From Bathymodiolus thermophilus thioautotrophic gill symbiont (GTDB taxonomy: Bacteria; Pseudomonadota; Gammaproteobacteria; PS1; Pseudothioglobaceae), in contig NZ_CP024634.1 of the NCBI RefSeq assembly GCF_003711265.1, positions 1,364,001 to 1,428,000 on the forward strand: 64,000 nt of DNA, given 5' to 3'. Of this stretch, positions 12,001 through 27,000 are shown piece after piece. Made by a program: the position numbers and the translations under genes. The notes beneath the pieces are model-generated. The model was given only the letters and a program-made list of their open reading frames with translations. It did not search any database and was not told the DNA's origin. Position 1 is the stretch's first letter; each line of letters begins with the position of its first letter.

Positions 12001-15000
12001 TAAAAACACCTAAATTCTATCAAAAAACTTCTTTTACTTCTGAGGAAAGGTTGCTGCAACATGGTTTGATTGCACAAAGGATTGTGGGGGCAGAGGACTT
12101 AGATTTGGATGAGAATATAGAGGATAAACGCCTTCCACAAGAGGTGCTTGATTATAGTAATCAGCAAACTTTAAGGGACATTAAGCACTTACAGCAAGTA
12201 TTTATACACAATCCCAATCTTATTGTGAGTGATTTTCAGGGAATTATTGGCAAAGATGGGCAACTGTATATCATAGATCCAATGAGGGTTGATAACGCCA
12301 GTGTGCCTCCTCCGAAGCTTACAACAAATCATGAATATAATTTATTCAATTTAATGCGAGTTGAGGAGAGTATTCTTGAACACCACAGACTCTTTACTGA
12401 GTCACACACTAACCATATCATCTATATTGATAAAAACTTATGGGAATCTAATGACGAATTAAGAGAAAAATTACTAAAAGAGGATCAAGGGAATAAAGTT
12501 ATTGTTCAATATGATGCTTTAACCAATGAAAAAACCATTATCACTCAACCAGATAACTTTCGGGACTTAATTTTTGATACTATTGAAGTGATTACTGATG
12601 ACCCCGGCGCTCAAAATGCTGATTTACAAGAAGACTATATGTTGTTTGCTGAGCAAGAGCATTGGATAATGGGAGATGACCTTACTTTTCGTGCAAATTC
12701 ACTTGAAGGTTACAATACCTTGAATTTAAGGAGTAATGGCAAAAATAAACACAATGTCATTTTGCGAATTAGCGATGATAGCATTACCCGAAATGCTGCT
12801 GAAAGTTTATATAAAAAACATCCTGAAAATAGCATTATTGTTACACTAGATGAAAGGGGTAGATTGGTTTTTCCGAGAGATGTGGCATTTAATCCTGATG
12901 ATAGCGTGCGTTTAAATATTATAGGGCATCCAAGTGATTTAGAGCAAGTTGGCGCTAGAAATTTAGTTCGCTATACCACACAAATAACAGAAAAATACAA
13001 TATGAACTCGTTACAGAATGAGTCTTATTTGAATCGTGTGGCTCTAGTTGGCTGTGAAAGCCAAGAGCTCAGTAAAGCGTATGCCAAACAATTTTATACG
13101 CTGAAACATTTAAGAGGTGCTATTGTTACTGGCAGAGTTGGCGATATGCAAATCAATCCAGATGGCAGTAAGACCATGGCGAAAAATGGGCAAAAGACCA
13201 TTCATAATTGGGATTATGAAGGCAAGCAACCTGTGTGGCAAACAATTGATGCCAAAAGAACTGGTAAGATTTTAAAAAGCTTAAAATTAGGATTGGGTGA
13301 TACACCCTCAAATATACCTGATTCATTGGACTATAACGATATAGGCGATAAGGAGGGCGATGGCATCATGAAAACTGCTTACACCCTAAAAGACCATCCC
13401 AATCTATTGTTCTTACAACTAGACACTGAAACGCCACTAAAAGTCGAAAAATTGGAGCATGAAATTGCTTGGATTAATAAAATGCGAGAACTTGGCATTA
13501 AAACACCAGAATACTATAAAGCTATTGTTATGACCGATCAGAATCATCAAAAGCATCATGGAATTTTGGTTGAACGCATTCCTGATGCGAAAGTTATCAG
13601 ACCAGATTCACCTAATCTGATGAAAAACAAATACATAACCAAAAGAACCCTAGATGACATTCGAAGTTTGTTGGACAAGTTTGAACAAAATCCAGATCTG
13701 TATATTCCCGATCTTCAAATGCTAATGGGTAAAGATGGGCAGCTTTATGTTTTCGACCCAGGATCTGCTGACTCACCAATGCATCAACCTGATAGCCCTG
13801 CCAATCAAATTGCGAGAAGCATGAATATGAAGGAGCTTAAAAAGTTGAATGAAAAGGCAACACTTTTTCTTGGAAAATTCAATGAAAGCAATAGGATGCA
13901 TGCTATTTTTGTTGACGAAGCATTGCTAAAAAAAGACCCAAATCTTGAAGAAAAGTTAATAAATAAAGCAAAAAAACAACAAGACCTTGCTATTTTCAGT
14001 TACAACTTTGAGGGTATGTTGGTTGAACCCACTCTATTGTATCAACCAGATAATTCTCAACCAATTGATAGAATTGAAGTGATGGCTGACAAGGGTAATC
14101 GCTCTCCTAATCAAATTGACATGTCTTTTTTAGCACGAGATATGCCCAATATATCTAACGATATGATTTTTCGTTGCCGACCCGCAGAAAATTTCAGCAA
14201 CTACCGAACCAATATTATCGTCCAACACGGCGATAGCGACACCGCAATTAAAGCTGCCCAAGACCTTGCTAACAAACACCCTGACAACAGCATCATTGTT
14301 CATTTTGATGCTGATAACAAATTAGTCACCTCAAACAATGAGTTTTATACCCCTAAAGGCAATGTGCGACTTAGTTTTGTTGATCATGGGGGAAACTTTG
14401 TGACAGACGAAAGTAACATGGATAATTTGATTGACAAAGTCAAGCAAATTAATGACACTTACGGCAATGAAAATACTTATTTTGAGCGCATTGCCTTGGT
14501 AGGTTGTGACACCGATGGCGTTGGGAAAACTTTAACCAAAGACTTTGCCCGTGCTGTTTATAACAACATACCTACCCTAAAAAATGCAGACATTACTGGT
14601 AGAGCAGGGGAGGTGCAGGTCAATGATGATGGCACCAAAACCATGAAAACAGGGGGTGCTAAAACGGTTTATAGTTGGGATGAAGCAGTTGAAGGAAACA
14701 TTAAAGAAAGATCAGAGACGGTTAAACGCTATAGTGATAGTTTAGAAAATCCATTGGGCAAGTTTGATGACCAAATAAGAGAAATAGATAGACTTCTTGA
14801 TATAAAACCAATGAGCGAAAGTACTGAGAAAATTTTGACCGATACTCGTAACGCTTTGCTCGAAATAAATTTGGCTTATCATACGGCACCCGATAACTTA
14901 AGCCATATCGTCAGTCTTTTGGCAAGACATGAACTAAAATTAAAAGCATATTTAGATGAACACGAGGACACTCAGGTTAAAAAGAGTTTAGAGGTATTTT

Positions 15001-18000
15001 GTGATTCTTTAAATATTCAGGGCAACAATATACAATTTGAAATAGACGCCCAACTGAGCAAAGAATTTTCAGAGATTCTTAAATGGGCACCTGAAAATCA
15101 AACCTTAAAACTTATTGCTTTTCATGAAAAATTACTAAGCAAAAAAAATCAATATTCTCAATTAGCACTGCTAACACATCAATCTTTAAAAGAAGTAAAA
15201 AGATCGGTGAGCGCCACATTAGACAAAGTTGAGGACATAGCAAATAAAGCAAGCACTTTGGATGCTGACGAAAAAATCAAGGCTTTAGCAGGAGCCAATA
15301 AATATATAAACTATTTACATGCAAATTTAAAATACTTTAAAGAAGCAGACCAGACTAGAGTAAAAGAATTTAAAACGAAAACCTTGCCACCCTTGGAACT
15401 AAGTACATGGCATAGAACCAAGGTGGTAAACACATATCGTGTACCGCTCGTTGATGACAATGCTTTTAGAGTTGTTGTGCAGTTATCAAGTGACACTGAT
15501 ACTGCCAACGGTGCCGCATATTTGGCAGGCAAACACTTCGGCAATTCTACACTTGTTCAAATAGATAAATATGGCAATTATAAAGTTGTGCATGGGCCCG
15601 AATTAAAAGATATACCAGACGGTAAGAAAGCCAAATTCGTGTTTTTAGGTCATGGCAATAGCATCAAAAAGACGATGGGAGGCAGAGTGGCTAGCGATAT
15701 GGCAAAACATATTCTTGATTTAAAGTTAGTTATTCCCAAAACTGTAGACATTACAGCAGTTGCCATAAAAGGATGTTGTGCGGGGGCTGATTATGGGAAA
15801 GATATTTTAACGGAACTTAATAAAGAAAAATTCAGACCCCTGGTTACCTCCAAACCTGGTCACACAAAAGTAGATCATTCAGGCAGGCAGCTAACTGATG
15901 GAATCTATCATTCTGAGGACAACAGAACTGCTTGGAAATACAATAAAGACAATAAAATAGTCACCATACCTTATTCAGATGACAAGCACCATATAGTGCT
16001 TGCTATTGATGAACATGGCGAGCCAAAAGTAATTAAAACGCACGACAATAAGAATTGGAAAGAATTTAAAGGTGAACTAAGGGTGCGTATTGTAGCTGGA
16101 GGACGCATGAAAACAGTGGATGCATTAATGGAGTTCCAAGAGCAACTGAGAGATCAGGGCGCCACAATGAGACAAATAGATGTAGAGATGGGAGACCAGA
16201 ATTGGGTTGGTGATTCGTCTACTGCACTGCATGACTATGGAGGGTATGCAAGATCAATGAGCGATTTCATTGAATCAAATATTGCATTTCATCTCGACTC
16301 TGGAGCGCATGAGGGATCCACTATTTTTAGTTACAAGGATGCGCCTAATCGTGAACAATTGGTATTCAACCCAGGGTACTCCATCAAATCTTCAGATACA
16401 TGTTTAAGTGATCGCATTACTCTTGATTATGATAAAGATAATCGCCCTTTACTTTTAACCTCAACAGAAAGTGACTCTGACATCTTTCTAAGTATTTATA
16501 TTGGTGATGCAGATTACAAAAAAGAATGGGTGTTGTCGCAATTACAAAAAGCAAAAGAAGTGGCTGGAAATTCCTCAATTCTTAAAGTTAGAGTCTTAAC
16601 AAGCACAAAATATTTAATGCCTATAAAAGATGGCAGAGATTTGGTTAACTACCTTTCTCAAGAGCTTGAAGTTAGAACGGAAGCGCGTCACAAAGGTGTC
16701 AACGACTCTCAATTCAGATTGTTACTATCAAAAAATCCTGGGGACTCTGAAGTAAAAATGGAGCACCTAGCCGAAACCACCTCCCACCAAAATATCCCTC
16801 TGCATAATTGGGGTGACTTAAGCCAAGAACAAATCAACAAACTGGCTGCAGAATCCCAAAGAACCAAACCCAGTTTAGTCAATCACGACTACCAAGTCTT
16901 AATCCAAACCGAAGCTGATGACAATGTTAAAGACAGCACTCTTAAACTCGCTTTTAAGCACCCCACGCAAACCACCATCGTGCAAATGCAAAAAGACGGC
17001 ACCTACAAAGTAGTTTACGGCTTGGAACTTAAAGACATTATAGGCAAAGTCAAAATGGTGGCCGTAGGTTACGGCAGAGAAAAAAACGGCGTCCAAACAC
17101 TAGGCGGTAGAAATGAAAGTGAATTAAGCGACAACATACTCACCCTCAAACGAGACCTAAACCCAACCAATACCACAATAGGGCGCACCAGCCTTGTAGG
17201 CTGTAACTTAGAAAGCAACAATCCCACCAATAATCCTGACAGCCAATACGGCAAACAAGTCATCCAAAGACTCCATCAAGGTGGCATTAATGGCGATTTA
17301 AGCGTTAGAAGTAGTTATGTTGGCATTCAACCAGACGGCACAAAAGTTACCTCAAATACAGGGGCGGACAATTGGAAACACAAAGACAGCGAAGCCAAAA
17401 CTGTTTATAGTTATGACAAAAATGGCAAAGTAGAAAGTAAAGCGTATGACAACAACGGTGTGCTGGTTAAATACAACGGACAACATTTGGACGGCACAAG
17501 ATACAAAAGCAATATCATTGTTCAAAATAGCGACAACGCTACCGTCGTTGAAGCCGCTAATGCCTTGTTTAACAAACACCCCAACACCAGTGTTATCGTT
17601 AAATTCGACCAAAATGGCAATCTTGTTACCCTAAAAGGTGAGGCCTACACCCCAACAGGTGACATTCGTATCAATTTTGTTGATCACGGCACCAACTTAA
17701 GCCAAGAGGGCGCACAATCATTAGCAGACAAAGCCAGAATACTTCAACAAACTTACGGCAATAGCGACACCAAAATCAAACGCATGGCTTTGGTCGGGTG
17801 CGACACCGATGGCGTCGACCAAAGCCTAACCCGAAACTTTGCCCATGCTGTTTACAATGACACACCCGCTCTAAAACAGACAGAAATTACTGGCAGAACA
17901 GGACAAGTACAAGTGAATACTGATGGCACCAAAACCATGACAACAGACGGCGCTAAAACGATTTATAGTTGGGATAACGACAAAGGAGGGATTGCCCGAA

Positions 18001-21000
18001 AAATTGAGACAGTTAAACGCTATAGCGATATTTTGGAGAATCCATTAAATGATCTTAACGATCAAATAAAAGAAATAGAAAAATTACTTAAAAGCGAACA
18101 AATTCAATCTAGCGAGCAAAGCAAACATCGCAACATCTTAGTCAGCACTCTTAATGTTTTGTATGAAGCGCAAAAAAATGGCTTGGAAGCCTCTTTTGAT
18201 AAGTTAAAACAAGCCAAAGAAAATTTTTATGCACACTTAAAAGAAAATCCTTCAACCAGATTAAAAAAAATATATTCCCCCTTAGAGAGCCTTACCCTTA
18301 AAGTTAAAAACCAAATCTTAGAAAGAACAGATCGAGAATCACACGCACTTGCACTGTCTTTACAGAGGCAAAACCAGGATGCTCAAACATTGGAAGTTGG
18401 GCAAAAGATTGAAAAATTAAAGGATGTTTATAATCAGTTCGTAGAACTCTCAAAGAACAATCCTGAAATGCGTCAATGGGCAGAGGAAAATAGATTAAAT
18501 ATAGGGAAGAAAATTCAATTGGCTCAGGAATTTCAAGCTAAAATTACAAAAATGGGGGCACCTAAAGTTGCACAGGGCGGTACCGATGTATTGGTGAAAT
18601 ACAAACATCAGGTTATTGTATCAACTGACCCCATGTTAAGCGACGAGCTGCTATTGGCAGGAAAATACCCCGATAACACAACTATTATCGCCACGGATAT
18701 ACAAGGCAATTATAAGGTTATATACGGCCCTAAATTAGATCAAATACCAAAAGGGGAGTTAAAAGTTGTAGTTACGGGGCACGGCTCCTCAAGAGGAATT
18801 AGAGGCAGAAGTGTTGGTATTGTTGCCCAACATGTTGCCACAGTAAGCCAAGCCATCCATCGTGACTCCAGTATAGCAAAAGTTAGTTTAGTTGCTTGCA
18901 ATTTAGGGGGTGAATATGCAAAAAATCTTTTGCTCAATTTACAAAAAAAAGGAATAGTTACTGCTGCAATAAGTGTCAGATTAGGTAATGTATCCGTTTT
19001 TTATGATGGTAGAAAAATAATGGCAAATCCAGAAAGCCATGACTATACAAAATATCGGTCAAATACATTGAAAGAAACTTACGCCCTTAACAAGCAAGGC
19101 GAAATAATCTTTGTAGATTCTTATTTAGATGAGCATTACGATGTCATTCTTTCTGTTGATGAAGATGGAACACCAAAAATAGAAAATATTTATGGCAATA
19201 AAGCAATACATGAATTACAAGGTAAGTTAAAGATTCGTGTCAAAGCTGGAAGTTTTGATGCAACCAAAAGTGCGCTTCAGCAGTTTGAAAATAAACTACC
19301 TTCAGGCGTCTCAATGGCGCAAATCAACATCAAAATAGAAAAAGATAACAATTGGTTTACTCAGCACGATGTGTGGAAACAAGGGGAGAATTTAGACACC
19401 CTTAATAAAGACTTCGGTGCAAATATTATGGCGTACTTTAATCCTGAAGATGGGCAGCCAATAAGAGTCATTCGTAACAATGGCGTTGACACTAGTGTGA
19501 CAATGTTTCAGGGTATATCGCGATTTATTAGAAGACCCGATATGGAGGAAAATAGAATAAGGTTAACAGAATATAACAGCATACCAGTGCAACGAATATT
19601 GGAATACAGCACCAATGCATTTGACGATAGCTTTGTACTGCAAATTGAACACACACCAAGGGGTGGCGTTCCTACGATAAAACAAACTCTAGATAGCATA
19701 AGTCTTGCATCCGAAGTTGCTCAAAAACACGCTATTGCATATATATTAATCTCAGTGCCTGAGAGTGTAGATATCAATCATTATAAAACTCTAGTTGACA
19801 CTCTGTCTGAAACATATAAAGTTGAAGTTGATGTATGGGTGGATTTAAAGGATGGTACATATAAAGAATGGCTATCAAAAAATCCTGAGGACTCTGAAGT
19901 AAAGGTAGAACACTTGGCCAAAACCACCCCTCACCAAAACACCCCCCTTCACAACTGGGCCAACTTAAACCAAGAGCAAATCAATAAACTAGCCCTAGAA
20001 TCCCAAAAAACCAAACCCAGCCTAGCCAACCACGACCACCAAGTCCTCATTCAAACCGAAGCTGATGACAATGTTAAAGACAACACCTTAAGACTCGCCT
20101 CTAAACACCCCACACAAACCACCATCGTGCAAATGCAAAAAGACGGTACCTACAAAGTAGTTTACGGCGCTAAACTTGAAAATATTACAGGCAGAGTCAA
20201 AATGGTGGCTGTAGGTTACGGCAGAGAAAAAAACGGCGTCCAAACACTAGGCGGTAGAAATGAAAGTGAATTAAGCGACAACATACTCACCCTCAAACGA
20301 GACCTAAACCCAACCAATACCACAATAGGGCGCACCAGCCTTGTAGCTTGCAACCTAGAAAGCAACAATCTCACCGATAATCCTGACAGCCAATACGGCA
20401 AACAAGTCATCCAAAGACTCCATCAAGGTGGCATTAATGGTGATTTAAGCGTTAGAAGCAGTTATGTTGGCATTCAACCAGACGGCACAAAAGTTACCTC
20501 AAATACAGGAGTGGACAATTGGAAACACAAAGACAGCGAAGCCAAAACCGTTTATAGTTATGACAAAAATGGCAAAGTAGAAAGTAAAGTGTATGACAAC
20601 AACGGTGTGCTGGTTAAATACAACGGACAACATTTGGACGGCACAAGATACAAAAGCAATGTCATTGTCCAAAATAGCGACAACGCTACTGTCGCTGAAG
20701 CCGCTAATGCCTTGTTTAACAAACACCCCAATACCAGTGTTATCGTCAAATTCGACCAAAATGGCAATCTTGTTACCCTAAAAGGCGAGGCCTACACCCC
20801 AACAGGTGACATTCGTATCAATTTTGTTGATCACGGCACCAACTTAAGCCAAGAGGGCGCGCAATCATTAGCAGACAAAGCCAAAATACTACAACAAACT
20901 TACGGCAACAACAACACCAAAATCAAACGCATGGCTTTGGTTGGATGCGACACCGATGGCGTTGACCAAGCCCTAACCCGAAACTTTGCCAACGCTGTTT

Positions 21001-24000
21001 ATAATGATATGCCCGCCTTAAAACAGACAGAAATTACTGGCAGAACAGGACAAGTGCAAGTCAATGATAATGGCACCAAGACCATGACAACAGGTGGCGC
21101 TAAAACGATTTATAGTTGGGATAACGACGGAAGGGGAATCGCCCAAAAAACGGAGACGGTTAAAAGCTATAGCGATAGTTTAGAAAATCCATTGGGCAAG
21201 TTTGATGACCAAATAAAAGAAATAGATGCGCTTCTCAAAATAACACCAATGAGCGAAAGCACTAAGAAAATTTTGACCGACACTCGCAATGCTTTTAGCG
21301 ATATAAATTATATTTATCAAACAGCACCTAGCTCAATAGAACACATCATGGGTCTTATGGCAAAACATGGGCTGGAATTAAAAGCATATTTGGATGAACA
21401 CAAAGATACTCAGGTTAAAGAAAGTTTAGAGGCATTTCGTGATTCTTTAAACGCTCAGTGCGCCGATTTACAACTTAAAATAAAAACCCGACAGAGCGAA
21501 GAATTTTCAAAGATTTCTAAAGGAAAATCTGAGAATCGGACTTTAGAACTGATTGATTTTCATAAAAGATTACTGGATAAAGCAAGTGTGTATTTGGATT
21601 TTTACTCTGTGTGGCATGAACATGAAATTTTATATGAAATAAAAAAAACATTGGATGCCACACTAAACAAAGTTGAAGACATAGCAAATAAAGCAAGTTC
21701 TTTGGATACTGACGAAAAAATCAAGGCTTTAGCAGAGGCTGATAAATACATAAATTATTTGTATGAATACTCAGAGTATTTTGCAGAAGCAGACCAAACT
21801 AGAATAAAAGAGTTTAAAACGAGAACCTTGCCACTCTTGGAATTAAGCACATGGAATAAGGTAAAAGTAGCGAATACTTATTATGTGCCACTCGTTGATA
21901 ATTCTTTCAGAGTTATTGTGCAGCTATCAGATGACCTTGCCCTCGATACAGCAGGTTTGGCAAGCAAACATTTTGGCAATTCCACACTTGTTCAAATGGA
22001 TAAATATGGCAATTACCGAGTTGTGTATGGACCTGAATTAGGAAGCATACCAGACGGCAAGAAAGTTAAGTTTGAGATTTTAGGCCATGGCAGCGATGTC
22101 AAAAAGACGATGGGAAAAAGGACAGCTGCCGATATGGCAAAAAATATTCTTGATTTAAAGGAACATATTCCCAAGACTGTGGATGTTACAGCGGTTTCTT
22201 TAAAAGGGTGTTGTGCGGGGGCTGATTACGGGAAAAATGTTTTAATTGAACTTCATAAAGAAAACTTCAAGCCCATCGTTAGCTCTAAACTTGGTTTAGT
22301 AGAAATACACCCATTTGGCAGAACATTTACTTCTAGAGTCTATCATTCTGAGGATAACAGAACTGCCTGGAAATACGATGAAAACGATAAAATAGTCGCC
22401 GTACCTTATGCAGATGAAAAGCACCATATAGTTATTTCTGTTGATGAAGAGGATAATCCAAAAGTAATTAAAACACACAACAATAAAGATTGGAAGGAAT
22501 TTAAAGGTAATCTAAGGGTGAAAGTTGAGGCTGGAGAAAACCTCTCAAGCACATTGGATGCATTGGAAGAGTTCCAAGCTCAACTGAAAATTCAAGGTGC
22601 CAAAATGAGTCAAATTGATATAGAGACTGGAGAGCAGGATTGGCTTGGAGGGCGACCAAAGAACACACTGCAGACCTATGGGAGTCGGGTGAGAATAATG
22701 ACTCAGTTTATTGGATCAAATATTACATTGCATATTGACTCTGGGCTTCATAGCGGCTCAACTGTTTTTAGTTACAAAGATGCATCTAATAGTGAAATAG
22801 TGATACATAGTCCAGAATATTTAGTTGGTTATTCAGATGTACGGCCCAGTAATGTCATTTCTTTTACCTATGATGAAACCAACATCCCTCGTCTTGCTGT
22901 ACCAATAAAATTTAATCCTAATGTTGTACTACAGATTGCTATTCCTGATGAATTTTACACAAAAGAAATGGTGTTGTCGCAGCTACAACAAGCAAAAAAA
23001 GAGGTTGCAGAAACATCCTCTGTTTTTAAAGCTATGGTCATAACGGGCCCACGATATTTAATGCCTGAGCAAGAGAGTAAAGATCTGCTTGACTATCTTT
23101 CTCAAAAACTTGGCGTTAGAATTGAAAGATTTCACAAAGATACCGATAGCTCTAAACATAGGTTATTATTGTCAAAAAACCCTGGAGACTCTGAAGCACA
23201 GGTGCATGGCCACCTAGCCCACCAAGACACCCCTTTGCACAACTGGGATGCCCTAAGCCAAGACCAAATCAACAAACTGGACACAGAATCCCAAAAACCC
23301 AAACTCAGCTTAGCCAACCACGACCACCAAGTCCTCATTCAAACCGAAGCTGATGACAATGTTAAAGACAACACCTCAAGACTCGCCTCTAAACACCCCA
23401 CACAAACCACCATCGTGCAAATGCAAAAAGACGGCACCTACAAAGTAGTTTACGGCACTAAACTTGAAAATATTACAGGCAGAGTCAAAATGGTGGTTGT
23501 AGGTTACGACAGAGAAGAAAACGGCGTCCAAACACTAGGCGGTAGAAATGAAAGTGAATTAAGCGACAACATACTCACCCTCAAACGAGACCTAACCCCC
23601 CCAGCCGATGCCAAAATAGGGCGCACCAGCCTTGTAGCTTGCAACCTAGAAAGCAACAATCTCACCGATAATCCTGACAGCCAATACGGCAAACAAGTCA
23701 TCCAAAGACTCCATCAAGGTGGCATTAATGGTGATTTAAGCGTTAGAAGTAGTTATGTTGGTATTCAACCAGACGGCACAAAAGTTACCTCAGATACAGG
23801 AGTGGACAATTGGAAACACAAAGACAGCGAAGCCAAAACCGTTTATAGTTATGACAAAAATGGCAAAGTAGAAAGCAAAGTGTATGACAACAACGGTGTG
23901 CTGGTTAAATACAACGGACAACATTTGGACGGCACAAGATACAAAAGCAATATCATTGTTCAAAATAGCGACAACGCTACCGTCGTTGAAGCCGCTAACG

Positions 24001-27000
24001 CCTTGTTTAACAAACGCCCTAATACCAGTGTTATCGTTAAATTCGACCAAAATGGCAATCTTGTTACCCTAAAAGGTGAGGCCTACACCCCAACAGGTGG
24101 CACTCGTGTCAACTTTGTTGATCACGGCACCAACTTAAGCCAAGAGGGCGCACAATCATTAGCAGACAAAGCCAGAATACTTCAACAAACTTACGGCAAT
24201 AGCGACACCAAAATCAAACGCATGGCTTTGGTCGGGTGCGACACCGATGGCGTTAACCAAAGCCTAACCCGACACTTTGCCCATGCTGTTTATAATGACA
24301 CGCCTATCCTAAAACAGACAGAAATTACTGGCAGAACAGGACAAGTACAAGTGAATGCCGATGGCACTAAGACCATGACAACAGGTGGCACTAAAACAAT
24401 TTATAGTTGGAACAGCAGCAGAGGTGGCATTACCCAAAGAACTGAAACAATTAAACGCTATAGCGATAGTTTAGAAAATCCATTGGGCAAGTTTGATGAC
24501 CAAATAAAAGAAATAGATGCGCTTCTCAAAATAACACCAATGAGCGAAAGCACTAAGAAAATTTTGACCGACACTCGCAATACTTTTAGAAAAGTAGATT
24601 CTGCTTATCAAACAGTACCTTATGCAACAGAATACATCGAAGGTCTTATGGAAGAACATGAATTGGAATTAAAGGCATATTTGGATGAACACAAAGATAC
24701 TCAGGTTAAAGAAAGTTTAGAGGTATTTCGTGATTCTTTAAACGCTCAGTGCGCCGATTTGCAATTTGAAATAGAAAACCAACTGAAGCAAGAATTTTTA
24801 AATATTCTTAAAGAGAAATCTGAGAATCAGGTTTTAAAACTTATTGCCTTTCATGAAAAATTACTAAGCAAAACAAATCAACACTCTCAGTTAGCATGGC
24901 TGACATACCAATCTTTAGAAAAAATGAAAAGAGCGGCGAGTAACACACTGAGCAAAATGGAAGACAGGGTAAGTACACTCGACGCTTTGAGTGGTGAAGA
25001 AAAAATCAGAGTTTTGGAAGAGGTTAATAAGAATATAAATGATTTGTGTGAGAATTTAGAATATTTTAAAGAGGCAGACCAAGTCAAAATAAAAGAGTTT
25101 AAAATGAAAACCTTGGCAAACTTGGAATTAAGCACATGGAACAAAGGCAATATAGTGGATACATATCGTATACCGCTCGTTGATAAAGATGATTTTAGAG
25201 TTGTTGTACAACTATCAGGTGAAGTTTCAATTGCCGAAGGAGCGTCATATTTAGCAAGCAAACATTTTGGCAATTCCACACTTATTCAAATGGATGAATA
25301 TGGCAATTACCGAGTTGTGTATGGGCCTGAATTAGAAGGTATACCAGATGGCAAGAAAGCTAAACTTATATTTTTTGGTCATGGTAATAACATCGAAAAG
25401 ACGATGGGAGAAAGGACAGCCAGTGACATGGCAAGACACGCCCTTGATTTAAGAGAAATTATTCCCAAAACTGTAAATATTGATGCGGTTACCATGAAAG
25501 GGTGTTGTGCAGGACCTGATTATTCAAAAGATGTTTTAATTGAACTTAATAAAGAGAATTTCAAGCCCGTGGTTACCTCCAGACTCGGTCGCGTAAGAAC
25601 AGATAATTCGGGTAGGCAAACAATTTCTGGAGTTTATCACTCTGAGAGCAATAGGGCTTCTTGGAAATACAATGAAGACAATAAAATAGTCAAAGTGCCT
25701 TATTCAGATGATAAGTACCATATGATTCTTTCTATTGATGAAAATGGTGCACCAAAAGTAACTAAAACGCACAACAATGAGAATTGGAGAAATTTTAGAG
25801 GTGAACTAAGGGTGGGCATTAGAGCCAAATCACGCATGGAAACAGTAGATGCGTTGTTAGACTTTCAAAATCAACTGAAAGATCAGGGTGCCACAATGAA
25901 GCAAATAAATGTAGCGATGAAAAATCAGGATTGGGCTGATGGGTCGTCTAATGCGTTGCATGACTATGGGGAGTATACAAGGTCAATGGGCGATCTTATT
26001 GAATCAAATATTACATTACATGTTGATTCTGGACCCGATGAAGGTACTACTGTTTTTAGTTACAACGATACACCTAATCATGAAACATTACTACATGGCC
26101 CAGAATATTCCATCAAATTTTCAGATGCAAACTTAGATAATCGCATTATCCTTACTTACAATAAAGACAACCACCCTTTGTTTTTAGTGCCAACCAAAAG
26201 TACTCCTGATATCGCACTATATATGCAGATTCACAATCCATATTACACAAAAGAATGGATGTTGTCACAACTGCAAAAGGCAGGAGATTTGGTTGGAGAT
26301 TCCTCTATTCGTACAGTTGGAATCATAATATACCCAACATATATAATGGCTGAGCAAGAGGGTAAAGATCTGCTTGACTATCTTTCTCAAGAACTTGGCG
26401 TTAAAGTTGAAGTGCTTTACCAAGATGCCTCTGGTTCCAAACTCGAGTTATTATTATCAAAAACTCCTGGAGATTCTGAAGTAACGCTACATGAGCACCT
26501 AGCCGAAACCACCCGCCACCAAGACACCCCCCTCCACAACTGGGCTGACTTAAGCCAAGAGCAAATCAACAAACTAACCGCAGAAGCCCAAAAACCCCAA
26601 CCCAGCCTAGCCAACCACGACCACCAAGTCCTCATTCAAACCGAAGCCGATGGCAATGTTAGAGACAGTACCTTTAGACTCGCCTCTAAACACCCCGCAC
26701 AAACCACCATTGTGCAAATGCAAAAAGACGGCACTCATCAAGTGGTTTACGGCCTTGATCTTGAGGATATTACCGGCAAGGTCAAAATGGTGGCTGTGGG
26801 TTATGGCAGAGAGAAGGACGGCGCACAAACCATGGGCGGCAGAACTGCTGATGAATTAAGTGCAAATATTACCGAACTCAATCGAGCCTTGGCGGGCAAT
26901 GCAGACATACAACGCATTAGCATCGTTGGCTGTAATATGGAATCAGACAATCCTACTGACAATAACGACAGTCAATACGGCAGAAGAATGGTCGAAAAAC

